Assembly: GCA_050084515.1 (NCBI GenBank) | Contig: CM114273.1 | Coordinates: 16,430,001-16,494,000 of the forward strand | Reading direction: 5' to 3' | Source: Blasia pusilla | Lineage: Eukaryota > Marchantiophyta > Marchantiopsida > Blasiales | DNA length: 64,000 nucleotides | Shown here: piece by piece, positions 23,940 to 36,239 of the stretch | Layout: each line of letters begins with the position of its first letter | How positions within the stretch are numbered: position 1 is the first letter of the stretch | Notes under the pieces: model-generated | The model's database searches: none | Seen by the model: only the letters and a program-made list of their open reading frames with translations | What the model was told of the DNA's origin: nothing | Program-made: the position numbers and the translations under genes

Positions 23940-25563
23940 TAATTGCAATGAAAGCTGAGAAGGAGTATCTTATGGGAGCCTATGTATTGCTTGAGGTTGA
24001 TTTTCTACCTTTGTTAGGTATGATTGCGAATTGTACAACTCCAGATATAGCCATGCTACGTTGGATATCCTACATTAGGTCCTTGAATCCACAATTGAAG
24101 CATATAGCTGGGAAAGAGAACTCAGTAGCTGATATGTTGTCTAGAGCTAGATTTAGTCAAGAAGAAGATATGGAGGCAACTGAGATAGATGATGATGATG
24201 CACATGTGTGACAAGTGTTATCTCAAGAACGAGGTGGCATAGAGGATGTTCTAGCCTTCAAAGAGGATTTGTATGAGGGCAGGTTAAAAGAAATTGGGCG
24301 CTATTTAAGCACTCTGAAAAGAGATGGAGGGTGGACAGAAAAGTTCTTCAAGGAGATTCGGCACAAGGCGTATGGCTATCTACTACAAGATGGATATCTT
24401 TGGAAAAGGCCAAAGAAGAAAGATGGAATGCCCTTGAGGGTGGTGGATGACAATGGGACAAAAATGCAAGTCCTCAAAGAATTCCACAATTCTTTATGGG
24501 CAGGTCACAGAGGTACTTGGGCAACTTTCACCAAGATAAAAGAGAGGTATTGGTGGAAAGGCCTATATAAGGATGTTGATAGATATGTTGGGTCGTGTGT
24601 TGAATGTCAGTTTCAATCAAAAATCAGGGTGAGAGATGGACTTAAACCCACGTATCCTTTGTCTATTCATCATCAATGGGTTATAGATCTAGTTGCTATG
24701 CCACTAGGTCTTTGGGGAATGCGTTACCTGGTCCTAGCACGAGAAGAGTTGTCCAACTTTGTAGAAGGGAGGGCTTTACGGGCTAAAACAACAGAGCCTA
24801 TATGTCGTTTTATTCTAGAGGATATTGTTGCTAGATATGGGAGTATCGGGAGAATCCGTGCAGATAGAGGTGAGTTGAATGCGGAGGAAGCACGAGAGTT
24901 CTTCAGGAGATATGGAGTCCAATTGAGATTAACAACCTCCATGAATCCGGAGGCAAACGGCAAGAGCGAAAGGGGACATCCGCCAATCATTCAAGCATTG
25001 GTAAAGGCGTGTGGAGATCGTTATGGTGATTGGCCTAGATTACTTCCATTTGCTTTATGGGCGAGATAGAACCACAAAGAGATTTGGGGTTCATGCCTAC
25101 AGAGTTGATGACAGTCAAAAGCCGATAATGCCAAAGAGAAGGAGATATACCCACTTGGATGGGTTTGTCGTGGGGAAGACGGGCTCGATAGGGAAGAGCT
25201 CCTAGCACTTGAATGCAGCAAAGACTAGAGCGGCGGGAAGAGGATATTGCGAAGCGTTAGTCAAAATGAAGGAAGCAAGGTTGAAAAATAAGGAGCGCGC
25301 CGACAAAACTCATCGACTTTCGGAAGGAGCCGATAAGAGAAGGAGATTGGGTCTTGGTGCACGACAAACGACCTTGACAACCAAAGATAGTACAATTAAG
25401 AAGTTTGCACGTCGTTGGTTTGGTCCATATCTTATAGTCTTTTCTTTTGACAATGCCACTCACAAACTACGTGAACTAGATGGCACAATTCTCAAGCTGC
25501 CCATTGCAGGAAAAAGGGTCAAGATTTTTTGTAGACGTGAAGGATTTCTTGATTTCGATTGAA
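23940..25563 (+). pseudogene. Ty3/gypsy pol remnant (RNase H end and integrase)
   Basis: At 23948-24211 the frame ends like a gypsy RNase H (MLRWISYIRSLNPQLKHIAGK then NSVADMLSRARF). After one in-frame TGA (24209-24211) the integrase follows: an H-x-H and CVEC zinc-binding region (HNSLWAGH... CVECQ), the catalytic Asp in WVIDLVAMP, the second Asp in IRADRGEL and the Glu in NPEANGKSERGH. From about 25066 frameshifts break the C-terminal part. The frame 25209-25562 resumes with KFARRWFGPYLIV and LRELDGTILKLPIAGKRVK, the family's C-terminal DNA-binding region. No gag, protease or most of RT is present, so it is 5'-truncated and inactive. Confidence 0.85.
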
Positions 25564-28129
25564 TGAGTCTACAGGCACAATATAAGTAAGTCTATAGCAA
25601 GAAGTCTTGATGTTTTCGGCACATACCGGAGGATGTGCAGGTTTGGAGGGGGTGAATGTCGTATAGTAAAATCAACCAGTGTGTAAACTCCTTCGTCATT
25701 AAGTGTTAGATAGAATTTCATTAGTATTAAATAAATTGGCTTAGAAAAAGGAGATTCTTATGTTTAAACCTCTTTATGGTGCCTCTTTTATGCGGGCCCA
25801 ACTTTAGGAAAAGGAGGTAATAAATAAAAGATGACTTTATAAAAGTAAAGTAGTTGCTTTAATGAAAAGCAAAAGTAGTCTTGGTTGGTGGCTAGGTTAG
25901 TTGGGGTAATTTGGAAAATATCATGTGGGTAAAAGAGAATATTTTGGAAGAGATAAGAGGAAATCTACTTGTGTCAAAATGTGATTGGCTAAGCCTTGAG
26001 AGGAAGCCATGTGGCACAAGATAAGATAAGCTCTATTTCGTACTCTTGTGGATCCCTTGTGAGTATATAAAGAGGAGGGACCTTCAAGGGTTCATCACCT
26101 TCTATTCCACATCTTGAGTCTGTCGTGTCTCTCTTGAGTGTATGGCTTTGGGATTGCTTGCTCTTCCAATGAGAGTGGATCACCCCTCTTGGGAGAGTAA
26201 CTTGACTACGGTCTATTCTTTGAGAGATTTCTAGAGTGTGGTGTGTGTGTGTGGGGATGAGAGGTTTGTCACCGTAGAGGAGTTTAGTCATACTAAACTA
26301 GCGGAAGTTTTGGCTTGTTACTTCCCCAATGAGAGTGGATTACCCCTCTTGGGAGAATAACTCCGCCAAAACCCATTCTTGAGGAGAGTAGAGAATGTGT
26401 GTCAAGCATGGATAAGGGTGGAGCACGAGCTGTGCCCGACTTTCCTTTCCTCAATTCTTACCATATCAAGGTACTCTTTGTAGATAGGCACTGGTTCACT
26501 CGCTATTTAGTTTATCACTTTGGGGAGGCGTTCATGAACCAGGTCATGCAATCTCCAACTCTGATGATTCTTCCTATCGTCACATGTGGAAGGACATGGG
26601 ATTGTACTTTTTATGTCCTTATATAGCGATCCATGGATGTCAATAGGCCTGGTCAAGTAGGGTTTAACACTGGTTGTGCTATCTTCCTCGTGTACAAACG
26701 TAAAATAGTTTATAGGGATTTTATATTTAGGAATTTTGGGATCCGATGTTACGAAGAAGTGATCGCCTCGGCACTTCCATTTGTGATACCTGTCGTGAGA
26801 GAATGGAGAGTGTACATCATAATTTTGTATTGAAAAAGGAGAACTTATTAGAAAGTTCACCTTGCATCGACCGCATATACTGCAGCTAGAAGGCCCGCCC
26901 TTGCTCGAAGAAAGACTCTCGACACGACACCGCTCTCTTTGTATATTTTTCGCTCTCTTTTCTTTGCAAGTATGAGCCCCATAGCCTTGGGTGAGTCACC
27001 ATTTCCGGGTGATGGAAAAGGGGTGTGCTTGGCTAGGGTCGCTATTCCCTCTTTTACCTTCACTCAGGACTCCCGCTTTCCCCTCTAATGATTGAGTTTG
27101 CATGCTAGAACTTTCCTCAAGTTTTTGGAAGCGTTTTGTTAGAGTAGGGCCCTTACTCTTGGTTAGGTTGGACTTCGGGTATACTTCGGGTTGTTCAAGT
27201 GCGGTTTTACGCAGGAAGGAGAATGTCTATTCGAGATATATGTAATCTATTGAGTTCTCTTAGATAGGGAGAGGCCGAGTGGTAAAGAGACATATACACA
27301 TAATACAAGTAGCTTTCATTCTTATAAAAAGATTTACATCTTGGTCATTGTCATCCTACTACTCACTCAAAGATTTAGACCTGAGTTTATAGTGTAATAT
27401 ATATATTCACTACCACATCCTTCCCCTTTTTCCCTTTCTTTGTCAACGTCTTAGTCAACTTAGGGTCTCGAGCAAGTGTATTTGACACACCAAGATAAAC
27501 AGGGCATGCTCTATTAAGTGGGAAGTTACGCTCTTCCATCGATATCTTGGGTTGAATCGTTTGATGTCGTTTCTTTGCAGACGCCCCTTCCATTGTGTAG
27601 TCATTTGCGTTGGCGGGCCTCCTCAGCTGATTTGGTGGATTTCAACCTCCCTCTAATACAACATCTTTTCCCTAGCCTCCAATCGGCTATGGAACATACT
27701 CTCTCTCTCAAAACTCCTTCTCAAGGTGCATTCCGGTGGGGAGGGAATATTTGATCGCATTTTCAAAGCCATGACCGTGTTCAGGGGCTAGCCTTTGTCT
27801 CCAAGTAGGAATCTTTTGGCAGCGCTCCTTCTTCCACTCACTTAAGCGCATACAATCCTCTTGAGAAATGGGAGAACATTTTGAGTTGTCCTGTGCTTGT
27901 AAATCAGTTCACTTTACAACATAATCTTTTTTTGGTGATGTGATTATTAACACACTAGCGTTTTTCCCTTCCCTTGTGTCGACTTCTTATCCGTGATTCT
28001 AGTTTCCATATATCTTTGACAGTTCTGGAAGCACCTTTGTTGAGAATGCTTGAAGGTAGAAGTCAGAGGAGCTTGGAAGCTTGGAAGTTTAAGTCGAGTC
28101 GTAGGAGCTGCCAAACTTGAAGTCAAACC
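25564..28129. other. Probable gypsy 3' LTR start and decayed DNA
   Basis: A polypurine run GGAGGGGG (25645-25652) followed by TGTCGTATAGTA (25657) is where the 3' LTR of the preceding element would begin; I could not place its end. Two related 35-bp segments, about 26166-26203 and 26327-26363, share GAGAGTGGAT and ACCCCTCTTGGGAGA. Beyond 27 kb no gene or repeat is recognised. Confidence 0.4.
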
Positions 28130-29065
28130 TGGGGAGTATTGACGTTCTTTGAAAGGGAGTTATTTAACTCAAGCGAGCCTCTTACGAAAGGATGCAGAGA
28201 GTTGTAAGAGGTTGGATTTGCATGAGCTAAACTCAAAGTTTGACCTATTCAAATCCTTCAAGTATACACTTAAGATCACCCATTAATTATAATCTATATA
28301 ATAAAAGGATGGGATTAGATAAACCTCCCTCCTATGTTGACATCTGTCATTTTTAAGTCTTCTATTATTGACGATTAAAACCCTTCTATTGTTAACTCTA
28401 AGAGTATTGGACGCGTTCTTTGAAAGGAGAGGTTGGATTTGCAGAACTCAAGTAAATTGCAGCAGCCTCTTACGACTCTCTAAGGATGCAGAGAGTTGTA
28501 AGACTACAGGAGCTGGATTGGAAGCACTGCATGAGCTAAACTCAAAGTTTGACCTATTCAAATCCTTCAAGTATACACTTAAGATCACCCATTAATTATA
28601 ATCTATATAATTAAAAGAGGATGGGATTAGATAAACCTCCCTCCTATGTTGACATCTGTCATTTTTAAGTCTTCTATTATTGATACGCGTCCGATTAAAA
28701 CCCTTCTATTGTTAACGTGTGTCGTGTAAGGGGAGTATTGGACGTTGCTGAAAGGAGAGGTTGGATTTGCAGAACTCAAGTAAATTGCAGCAGCCTCTTA
28801 CGACTCTCTAAGGATGCAGAGAGTTGTAAGACTACAGGAGCTGGATTGGAAGCACTGCATGAGCTAAACTCAAAGTTTGACCTATTCAAATCCTTCAAGT
28901 ATACACTTAAGATCACCCATTAATTATAATCTATATAATTAAAAGAGGATGGGATTAGATAAACCTCCCTCCTATGTTGACATCTGTCATTTTTAAGTCT
29001 TCTATTATTGATACGCGTCCGATTAAAACCCTTCTATTGTTAACGTGTGTCGTGTAAGGGTAATT
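28130..29065 (+). repeat. Tandem repeat, about 328-bp unit, three copies
   Basis: The landmark ACTCAAAGTTTGACC occurs at 28230, 28540 and 28868, and TTGGATTTGCAGAACTCAAGT at 28433 and 28761, exactly 328 bp apart. Copies two and three are almost identical; the first is degenerate and shorter by internal deletions. Each unit contains A|TCTATATAAT-AAAAG (28293, 28602, 28930), which resembles a plant Helitron 5' end. Identical short open frames in copies two and three are a consequence of the duplication, not coding evidence. Confidence 0.85.
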
Positions 29066-29742
29066 AAATGAAGAGGAAAAAACAACTCACCCGTGCATCG
29101 CATAAGCAAAATATTGTTATAAATTTAAAATTTTATGAATTAATAAATAGATTTTTCTCTTCCACTCAAATTCATTCTCCCTACCCATCTTACGTGACTC
29201 AAAATGAACAAAATTGAAACAAGTTCCTATTTAATCTTATTATTCCCGTTAGTTTGTCTTATTATACATATCGGATGGCCCATTATATTAAAGATTATAA
29301 ACCTAGGATCACAAATACTATAAACCAACAAAATTTATTGATGATTAATTAATTAAAATTATTTGTCCTCTGCCATTCAAATTCATTTTCCCTACCCATT
29401 TAAAGTGACTAAAGGTACAAAATTCAAACATGTTGCTCTTTGCTTTATCGTCCCACTATTGTGTCTTCTTGTACATATATGGTGACCCATAATAATCTAG
29501 ATTATTAAGACCCATAATTTGTAAGAAGTTTCCTTGCCGTCTAATGGCATGGATAAATCATAAGCGGTTTCAAAGTCAAGAAGGGGTTCTTTCTTGATAA
29601 TAAAGATTTGAGGATGAGTCCACTTCTAATAGTGACAAGGAAGATGCAACTATGATGCACGGAAAAAATAGGGGATGGATTGCCCGACTATTGACTCTAA
29701 AGTTCTAGGTAACAAGTTCATTCACAATTCCAACCAATAAGG
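29066..29742. other. AT-rich spacer
   Basis: No gene. A CCCGTGCATCGCA motif at about 29088 resembles part of a Helitron 3' hairpin (minus strand), but no CTAG end is present. Confidence 0.4.
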
Positions 29743-31320
29743 ATGCCTTCGTCTACTTTGCACGCTCCACAACAACCATACCCCCCTCCATCATGGTCAC
29801 CAAGCCAAAACCCATGGTGGTTTCCCAAGATGATCCAATCTGCACCTCAAACTCAATTTCAACCTCCATGGCCTCATGTTGGGCACGTTGGGCAGACCTC
29901 CCAAATACCACCATGGGTAAGTTTAGAATTGAGTTACTTATGACTGAGTGATCTTTTTGTGTGGGAGAGGACATACTAAGTCAAGAGCATGTGTGTGTTA
30001 TCCATCATGCAACGGAGGAGTACCATATATTCCCATCCCCTCTGCCTCCACTAGCTCGGATCAAATGAGTTGAAAGTGCAAACGTACATCGTAGTAGAAC
30101 ACAACCATATGCAACACAAAGCCCGACCAAAGATGTCACCTCACCAATAGTTACATCAATAGGTATCCTTCCAAACTTACAACGAAATGTTACCAATCCC
30201 TATTACTCATGTGCAAATTTGTTATCGATCATCTACAAAATATTTGAAAGCCTAACATAACTATAGACTTTTTTGCATAGTTGGACAACAAAAAGGAGAA
30301 AGGAGGAGTCGTATGGACATGGACATGTGATGTATTTGCTCATAAGCAGCATAATATACAGCCTCAGTGCGAGTCAATATCAAATGGCGATTTATGCACC
30401 AAGTTTCTAGGTTATGAGGCATGGTTGAATGATTTAAAGGTACGGGTGATGAGGCATATTATGTATAGATTAGTAGGACAAATGTAATCAATGTAGCAAC
30501 CATACAAAACTACATCCATGAGGTGTATAACTATCCCAGTGCTTCGTCTCTTTTGTTGGAATTTCACGAAAGAACAAATATTGCAATTCTTGAAAACACA
30601 TCGTGCTAATGTCAAGAACTATTGGGTTAATCATGAGGCGCATCGGGAGGTTTCGTGTCACCCATACATAAATGAGGTGTGTTGGGGACAATTGATAAAT
30701 TTTTGGCTCTCAAAGGAGGGGAAAATTAAGTTGAAAAGATGGTTTGGGCAAGGTCCAAAGTTCAAAATTTCAATTACAACGGCTACCTAGGTCTATATGG
30801 TTTTAATATTTATCGTCTTGGCATCTCCCCAAAATTTCAGTCATACAATGCTCATATCTAAGCTCTACAAATGCTTTTACGAGAGGATCTGCTCTTGTCT
30901 TCTTTATTGGTAGTGTGTAACCTTGATGAAACAAGAGGATGTGTCACATGTGTGTGAGGGTCACTCCAAGAGCTCAACTACCACCAAAATCATAGGAGGG
31001 GAAGTTGAACGAGCTTTGAAACAATCAAGCTTCACTCACCAAAGTTCACTAATAAAGTGCTTTTGCTTCCGTTTATCTTTGAAATGCCCTAATTTTGTAG
31101 ATATGGTAAATATTCTTTGAGTATCCCTTATGTCTATTCATATGTAAATCATTGTTCATGTTCGTAGAATGTTGATTATAGAGTGACAATTCAGTCAGAA
31201 GAAGTGGAGAAGAAATAGAGTGTAGATTTGGATTATCTAAAGTCTCAAATAGAACGACAAGATAAAACACTCGCCATTTTGATGGAGGTAGTATCAAAAT
31301 TGGCACCAAGGCATGGAATT
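29743..31320 (+). other. Possible decayed DNA-transposon coding region
   Basis: Several plus-strand fragments have a protein-like composition: a Pro/Gln-rich stretch (29743-29940), a fragment ending in FWLSKEGKIKLKRWFG (30518-30790), and a short coiled-coil-like segment near 31.24 kb (SQIERQDKTLAIL). The order (P/Q-rich, WNRF-like block, coiled coil) is reminiscent of plant En/Spm-type accessory transposase proteins. The match is weak and the frames are broken, so I do not assign a family. Confidence 0.2.
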
Positions 31321-31537
31321 ATATAGATATGAAGTATTTCCGGGCCTTATACATCGTCAGCATCAACCCAATCTCAGACACTAATAGAAGCCACTCTACA
31401 TGAGTTGGACGTGGCTACAGAACACATCTTATATAGTTTTGAATACACAACTCCCTAACAACTACACACATAGTCCTCTCATATGACCAACTGCTACTCA
31501 ACTACCAATTAACCCCTCGACCCTATAAGCCAAACTC
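31321..31537. other. Short spacer
   Basis: About 215 bp without recognised content. Confidence 0.4.
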
Positions 31538-33090
31538 GTCGTGCACCTACTCTCCTTGAAAGTAAATCTTTGTTGTGGCAGAAGGGTGCGTTCAATAGGT
31601 CACGCTGTCAACGTTCATCTCCATCCAAACACGCACTCACGTTAGTCGGGTCTGGATCAATCAGCGGTTCTAACTTGCCGAGTCCTTGACTCGGCCTTCC
31701 TAGTTTTTTGGTTTACAACACAAGCAAGTCTTGAAAGACTTATGACAGACTTTATGGTCGGTTTAGGAACCTCAAATGGCGTTTCACGCCTCGCTATTCG
31801 AATTGTCCAATGGACATCCAATAAGTCCCTAACCGAGACTCGCAAAAAATGAATCATAGGTCAAAAGGCAAGTGTGGCTAACGAAATCCACTCCCTTAGA
31901 TCAAGTTTTGGTTTTCAGTTCCAATGTCAAATTCTCAAAAGTGGTTCTCACCTCTTTGGCAACCAACCTTCCAAGACTCAACTCATCTCAAGTCTTGGTT
32001 CACGTTTGGTCTAGGTTTCTTGGTCGCAACCATTAATGCATGGAATGCACAACTATGTTATGTGTTTTGTCTCTTGGACTTTTCCAAGAGACCTTTCCAA
32101 AAGCCTCTCTAAAGCGCGATCATCGTAGCGTGAGTCCACTAGAGTTCTGATGTTTTGTTTGGCGCCTATTTGGTGTTCGTTTGGTTTTGAGGGTCACAAC
32201 ACTCACACCTCCTTAGAAGGTTGATGTCCTCATCAACACAAACCTTTTTTATGTTGAGTTTTGGGAAGCCAACCCCTTAACACTGAATTGCGTTCTTGTA
32301 GCTAATCCGCAATTCCTCTTTTGGCTTAAGTGTTACGTTGTCGCTTGCAGCACCTAGAGTTATTAGCTTCTTCACTTCAATCATCCTAGACCTATTCTTC
32401 AAAACTAATCTAACTATCAAAATAAGCTAACTAACTGTGCAATCTAACACTTCATTCACTCACTATTTATGAATAATCGCATGTTTACCTAGCCAATTCA
32501 TACTAATTTTGGGTCACTCGTATTCTACTTAGACGCGTCACTAAGTTCACTCATGGAGCCTGAATAATATCACCATAAACCCCAAGACATACCAATCTGC
32601 CCCGCCAACGTTAGGGCGGGCCCAAATGTTAGTACTTCAATATGTTGAAGTACTAACATTGAACCATAAGGAAATGTTCCTTTTAAATATTAGTACTTCA
32701 ACATGAATAACATTTCCTTATGGTTCAACATTTCCTTATGGTCTAGCCAAGTCAACATGTCTCTATGGTTCTCTTTGATAAGCCAGAAGAAATATAGATT
32801 CTTGAGTTGTAGAATGTTCAGTGGAGTTTAACAATACTCAACAATACTTAGCCACTTTTCCCCATCTCTTTGGTCCGCGCTCACGTAATTCCTTAAGTAT
32901 TGGTTCACGACCGAGTTTACTTTTTTCGTTTGCTCATCTGTTTAAGGATGGAAGGCCGTACTAAAGCTAAGTTTGGTCCTAAACCTTCTGAATAGATATT
33001 TCTAAAAGGCACTGGTAAACTTTGGATCTCGATCGGACACAATGCTCTTAGGCAATCCATGAGCTTTCCACCAACCATCTAGAGAAGAGC
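31538..33090 (-). mobile_element. Gypsy remnant, copy A (LTR-like block and integrase scrap)
   Basis: The block 31538-32625 is homologous, in the same order, to 44508-45725. Shared landmarks include GTCGTGC-CCTACTC at the left edge, CCACTAGAGTT and GAGGGTC in the middle, and GC(C/G)AACG-TAGGGC at the right edge. To its right, 32780-33090 is homologous to the integrase remnant at 46.3-46.6 kb (GGATGGAAGGC-GTACTAAA... GGTCCTAAACCT). Minus-strand pol followed by an LTR-like block on its 3' side fits a Ty3/gypsy element reading right to left. No open frame remains. Confidence 0.55.
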
Positions 33091-33098
33091 CAAAAGGC

Positions 33099-33370
33099 TC
33101 TTCCCCTAAAAATAGCTATCCTCCCGATTACTTTTGTGCACAGGTTACGAGGGGCGGATGACCTGGTCAACAAGTCACCCAACTGTGAAACATCTCAAGA
33201 GAGGTGCTCGAACGGCCCAACATGAGAAAGATGGCTTGAGAAAGCCATCTTCCTCCCTTGTATAAGGTTTGGCTCTTCCCCTTAAAACAACTATCTTCCT
33301 GGTAACGTGCGCGCACAGGTTACCAGGGGCAGATGATCTGGTCAACAAGTAATCCGGCTGTGAAAGACCT
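33099..33370 (+). repeat. Diverged tandem duplication of about 100 bp
   Basis: Segments about 33099-33200 and 33275-33370 share CTTCCCCT, GCACAGGTTAC-AGGGGC, GATGA-CTGGTCAACAAGT and CTGTGAAA. An AAGAGCC-AAA-GGCTCTT hairpin lies just before the first copy. Confidence 0.6.
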
Positions 33371-33741
33371 TAATAGGAAAGTTGTCAGAAACAACGTTCT
33401 TAACACAACGGACCTTTCCTCAACCTCCTCCAACATTGTGGGAAAAATTTACACTCAAGATAGTCCGCTGACTCCTACGCCCTATCCACAAGTGATCTTG
33501 GCCTATCGGCTACTCAGATGTGACAGCTGTCGTGCGCATACATATCGCTATACAACATACATCGCCGGTTACATCTACACCACACAACGCCGATCTTCCC
33601 CACACACGGTTAGATCCACACATTTACATAAATCAACTCATACATATACATGGAGATCACACAACCGCCCCCCTAGCTGGTAATTGGATCCCCCTAACTA
33701 CAGATAGAAAATATCACATCTCTCTCACATGACCTACTACC

Positions 33742-34580
33742 CTATACACATCTCGGACACATCCATCGTCCCGTGGGAACTACATGAAGAAGGGGGGTCA
33801 CACATGACATATGCCACCCTTGCGAACAACCATCACATACCAACATGGTGGTTGCACCCCTCGTAGATCCGCACAACATACACCTCAAGCCTGCAGTACC
33901 ATTTCCAAGCTCAAGTCTACTATCCCGTCTATGTTTGGAAGATGACATGGCGCACAATTACGCACATGATCCTTCCAAACCATACCATCTTGTCCCTCCA
34001 ACAAAAGGACTCCAGTCGGTAATATCTCGTCGAGACGTAGGATTGTGCGCCCTGTAGAGACATATAGCGTCGTGGGTGCCGCCTTCTGTTAATACACGTA
34101 ATCTCTAGTATGAAACCTCCTAATCCCTTGACGATAACCTCCTACACGAGTAGTCGCGTACTTCAATGTATCTCTATACTAAGCAATAGCTAAGTTCTCA
34201 AAGGCCATAGGCATAACTCTACAAAAAATCTCCGCCCTCTGAGAACACGCTTGTACCCACACATCTGGATCATCAAGATCCAACACCTCCGCCATCTCAC
34301 GTCGAAGAGCTGCACGTAAATCTGGCTCTCTCCCAAAGAGAAAAAAATATGATGAAAATAAGGCCAAGGATGCCCGCCGACTAAAGCGATCACTGGTGGA
34401 TACGTATCCTACAGCCCAATACAATGTCTTAGCATGGATCTCTACCAAGTATGCCGAGTATGTACTGAAACTAAAGATTCTCATCCACCAAAAGGTCCCT
34501 CCAAGCATAAGAACAAACCTTTTCACGCCATAAAAGGGTTGAATCACGTAGAGGTTTGTAACTTCTAAAAATCGCACCAT
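33742..34580 (-). pseudogene. Gypsy integrase C-terminal region ending in a PHD finger
   Basis: Minus strand from 34580 downwards: an integrase tail motif FFLFGREPDLRAALRREMAEV and PMAFENLAIA, then after a stop RDTLKYATTRVGGYR, RTILRLDEILPTGVLLLEG and HVRNCAPCHLP, a typical gypsy C-terminal DNA-binding segment. It runs in the same order into a PHD zinc finger at 33957-33742: CMLCGSTRG... MLVCDGCSQGWHMSCV... RWMCPRC. The spacing C-x2-C...C-x2-C-x4-H-x2-C...C-x2-C is complete. There are stops before and between the parts, so the copy is dead, but the PHD portion itself is open. Inference: the polyprotein of this family ended in a PHD finger, which binds histone tails in host proteins and may steer integration. 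Confidence 0.7.
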
Positions 34581-35824
34581 GTGTCAAAATCACAAATTAA
34601 ATCATCTTAGTTGATGATGCCTATTGCTCCTAAGAAATAACGCATGCCCTTGTGGCTTGTTTCCTCCATCTCTCTCCATATGTCAATATCTCCGTGTGCA
34701 ATCTCATCCTAAAATCCACCATTTCGTGATGACGATATAGCCACACATGGAAGTTGGGGTAGTTCCTTACTCAAAACACCTTGGTACCTCACTCTACTCT
34801 TCGTAATATCACTACCATTCTTCAAACAACGCTATTTTTCCAAACATTGGAAAAGTGTTGTAATGACAAACTTGCCTCACATGCTCAAATTGTCATACTC
34901 ATTAAGAGTCTCTCACACTTTTCACTAGCTCACCTACGCTTATGCTAACCCAAAGATGACACATCCACCCTCACGCACACTGAACATTCAGGCTTACTTG
35001 ACCCACTTTTACTAGCTCACCTAAGTTATTGACAACCTCAAGTCATACTCACAAACCCTTCTTGGCCAACCGTCCTATACCCACAAACACACTCCATGGG
35101 CAAGAAGTCTACACTCGACACCATTGTTGCACCCATCTATCACAAACTCTACTGATACCCAACACCCTCAACAACAGAAGACAAGTGCGAGAAATGGGAT
35201 TCAAATGGGTAGCCTGAACACATACATGGTCACTCTACTTGACAATCAACACTCGTTATTCCATGTGGTGCACAAAACCTATTCGTCATGAAAATCTCCT
35301 TGAATAACACATCAAACATCCCTTAAGTGGATTCAAACTACCCATTAGCATCTGCACATGTGTCTCTACCTCTAGCACTCCTTTGTGGACCCTAAATGCA
35401 AATGATCCATCTTGATCTTAGTCGACATAGTGATAACAAGTCGAATATGCGTTTAGGAGCATATTTCTTCCATGCGAATCACTTTAAGATATTTTCTATT
35501 TTCCATCATATTATAAATTATATGCAGATTTAAAATTTTCTTCAACAACGGATATCCAAAAAGAGGTTGGAAACAAAATGCAATGGCGGCAAAGATCTCA
35601 AATGCAAAATTTAAGGTAGAGAATTTTGACGGGGAGAACATATTTGGATAGTGACGACATAAAGTAAGAGATCCCTTTGTGTAACAATGATTGTTTAAGG
35701 CATTTGGCAATAAGATCATAGAAAGTATCCATGGACATTGGGAATAAATGGGATTGATGGAAGATGAGTATGGTCCTATTATATCATAGGAAGGAGGTAT
35801 TTTACTATATATGTATGTGTTGAA
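34581..35824. other. AT-rich intergenic, nothing recognised
   Basis: About 1.2 kb without a supported gene; the upstream (5') part of the preceding integrase cannot be followed here. Confidence 0.5.
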
Positions 35825-36239
35825 TCTATACTATTATTTTAGGAGCACTCCTCTAATGGCAACACGTGGCACTTTTGACACCTTCAAATAGTGACATGTG
35901 ACACGTTTTTAATGAAATGGACACATATAAATGTGAACTTACAGAGTCGGGTTGTATATATATGTACATTAAGATGAACTCTGATTGGATACACGTTCCA
36001 AGCATATCTGAGAGGACAAGTTAGCAAGAATAACACCTAACTTGACGGTCGAGAGTTTTACTTGTTGCCGAGAGTTTCATTCCATTATGCCCAACAACAC
36101 CAGAATTCACTTACATTAACAAAAGTCAATTATTTGAATCATACCAAAAAAAAACACAATGATGAGTACCAAAGAAACAACTATGAATTAATCTAATCTG
36201 ATTCGGAGTATGGCATAGTCCGTCACGGGCCCTAACTAG
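35825..36239 (+). mobile_element. Non-autonomous Helitron, 415 bp
   Basis: Begins TCTATACTATTATTTTAGGAG at 35825, preceded by host A (35824), and ends CCCTAACTAG at 36239 followed by host T (36240). This is the TC...CTAG structure and A/T insertion site of Helitrons. An ACACGTGGCAC motif follows the 5' end, as in other plant Helitrons. A small CCG-TCA-CGG hairpin precedes the 3' end, weaker than usual. No coding sequence. Confidence 0.5.

Noticed and set aside
27255-27290. tRNA- or SINE-like A box (GGCCGAGTGGT)
   Set aside because: No B box, anticodon arm or acceptor stem could be paired around it.
28368-28923. Two nearly identical 68-75 codon frames
   Set aside because: They are copies of the 328-bp tandem repeat; no codon bias or homology supports coding.
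33333-33732. Open frames of 116 and 70 codons on plus
   Set aside because: His/Thr-rich composition without a motif, next to the antisense PHD-containing remnant.
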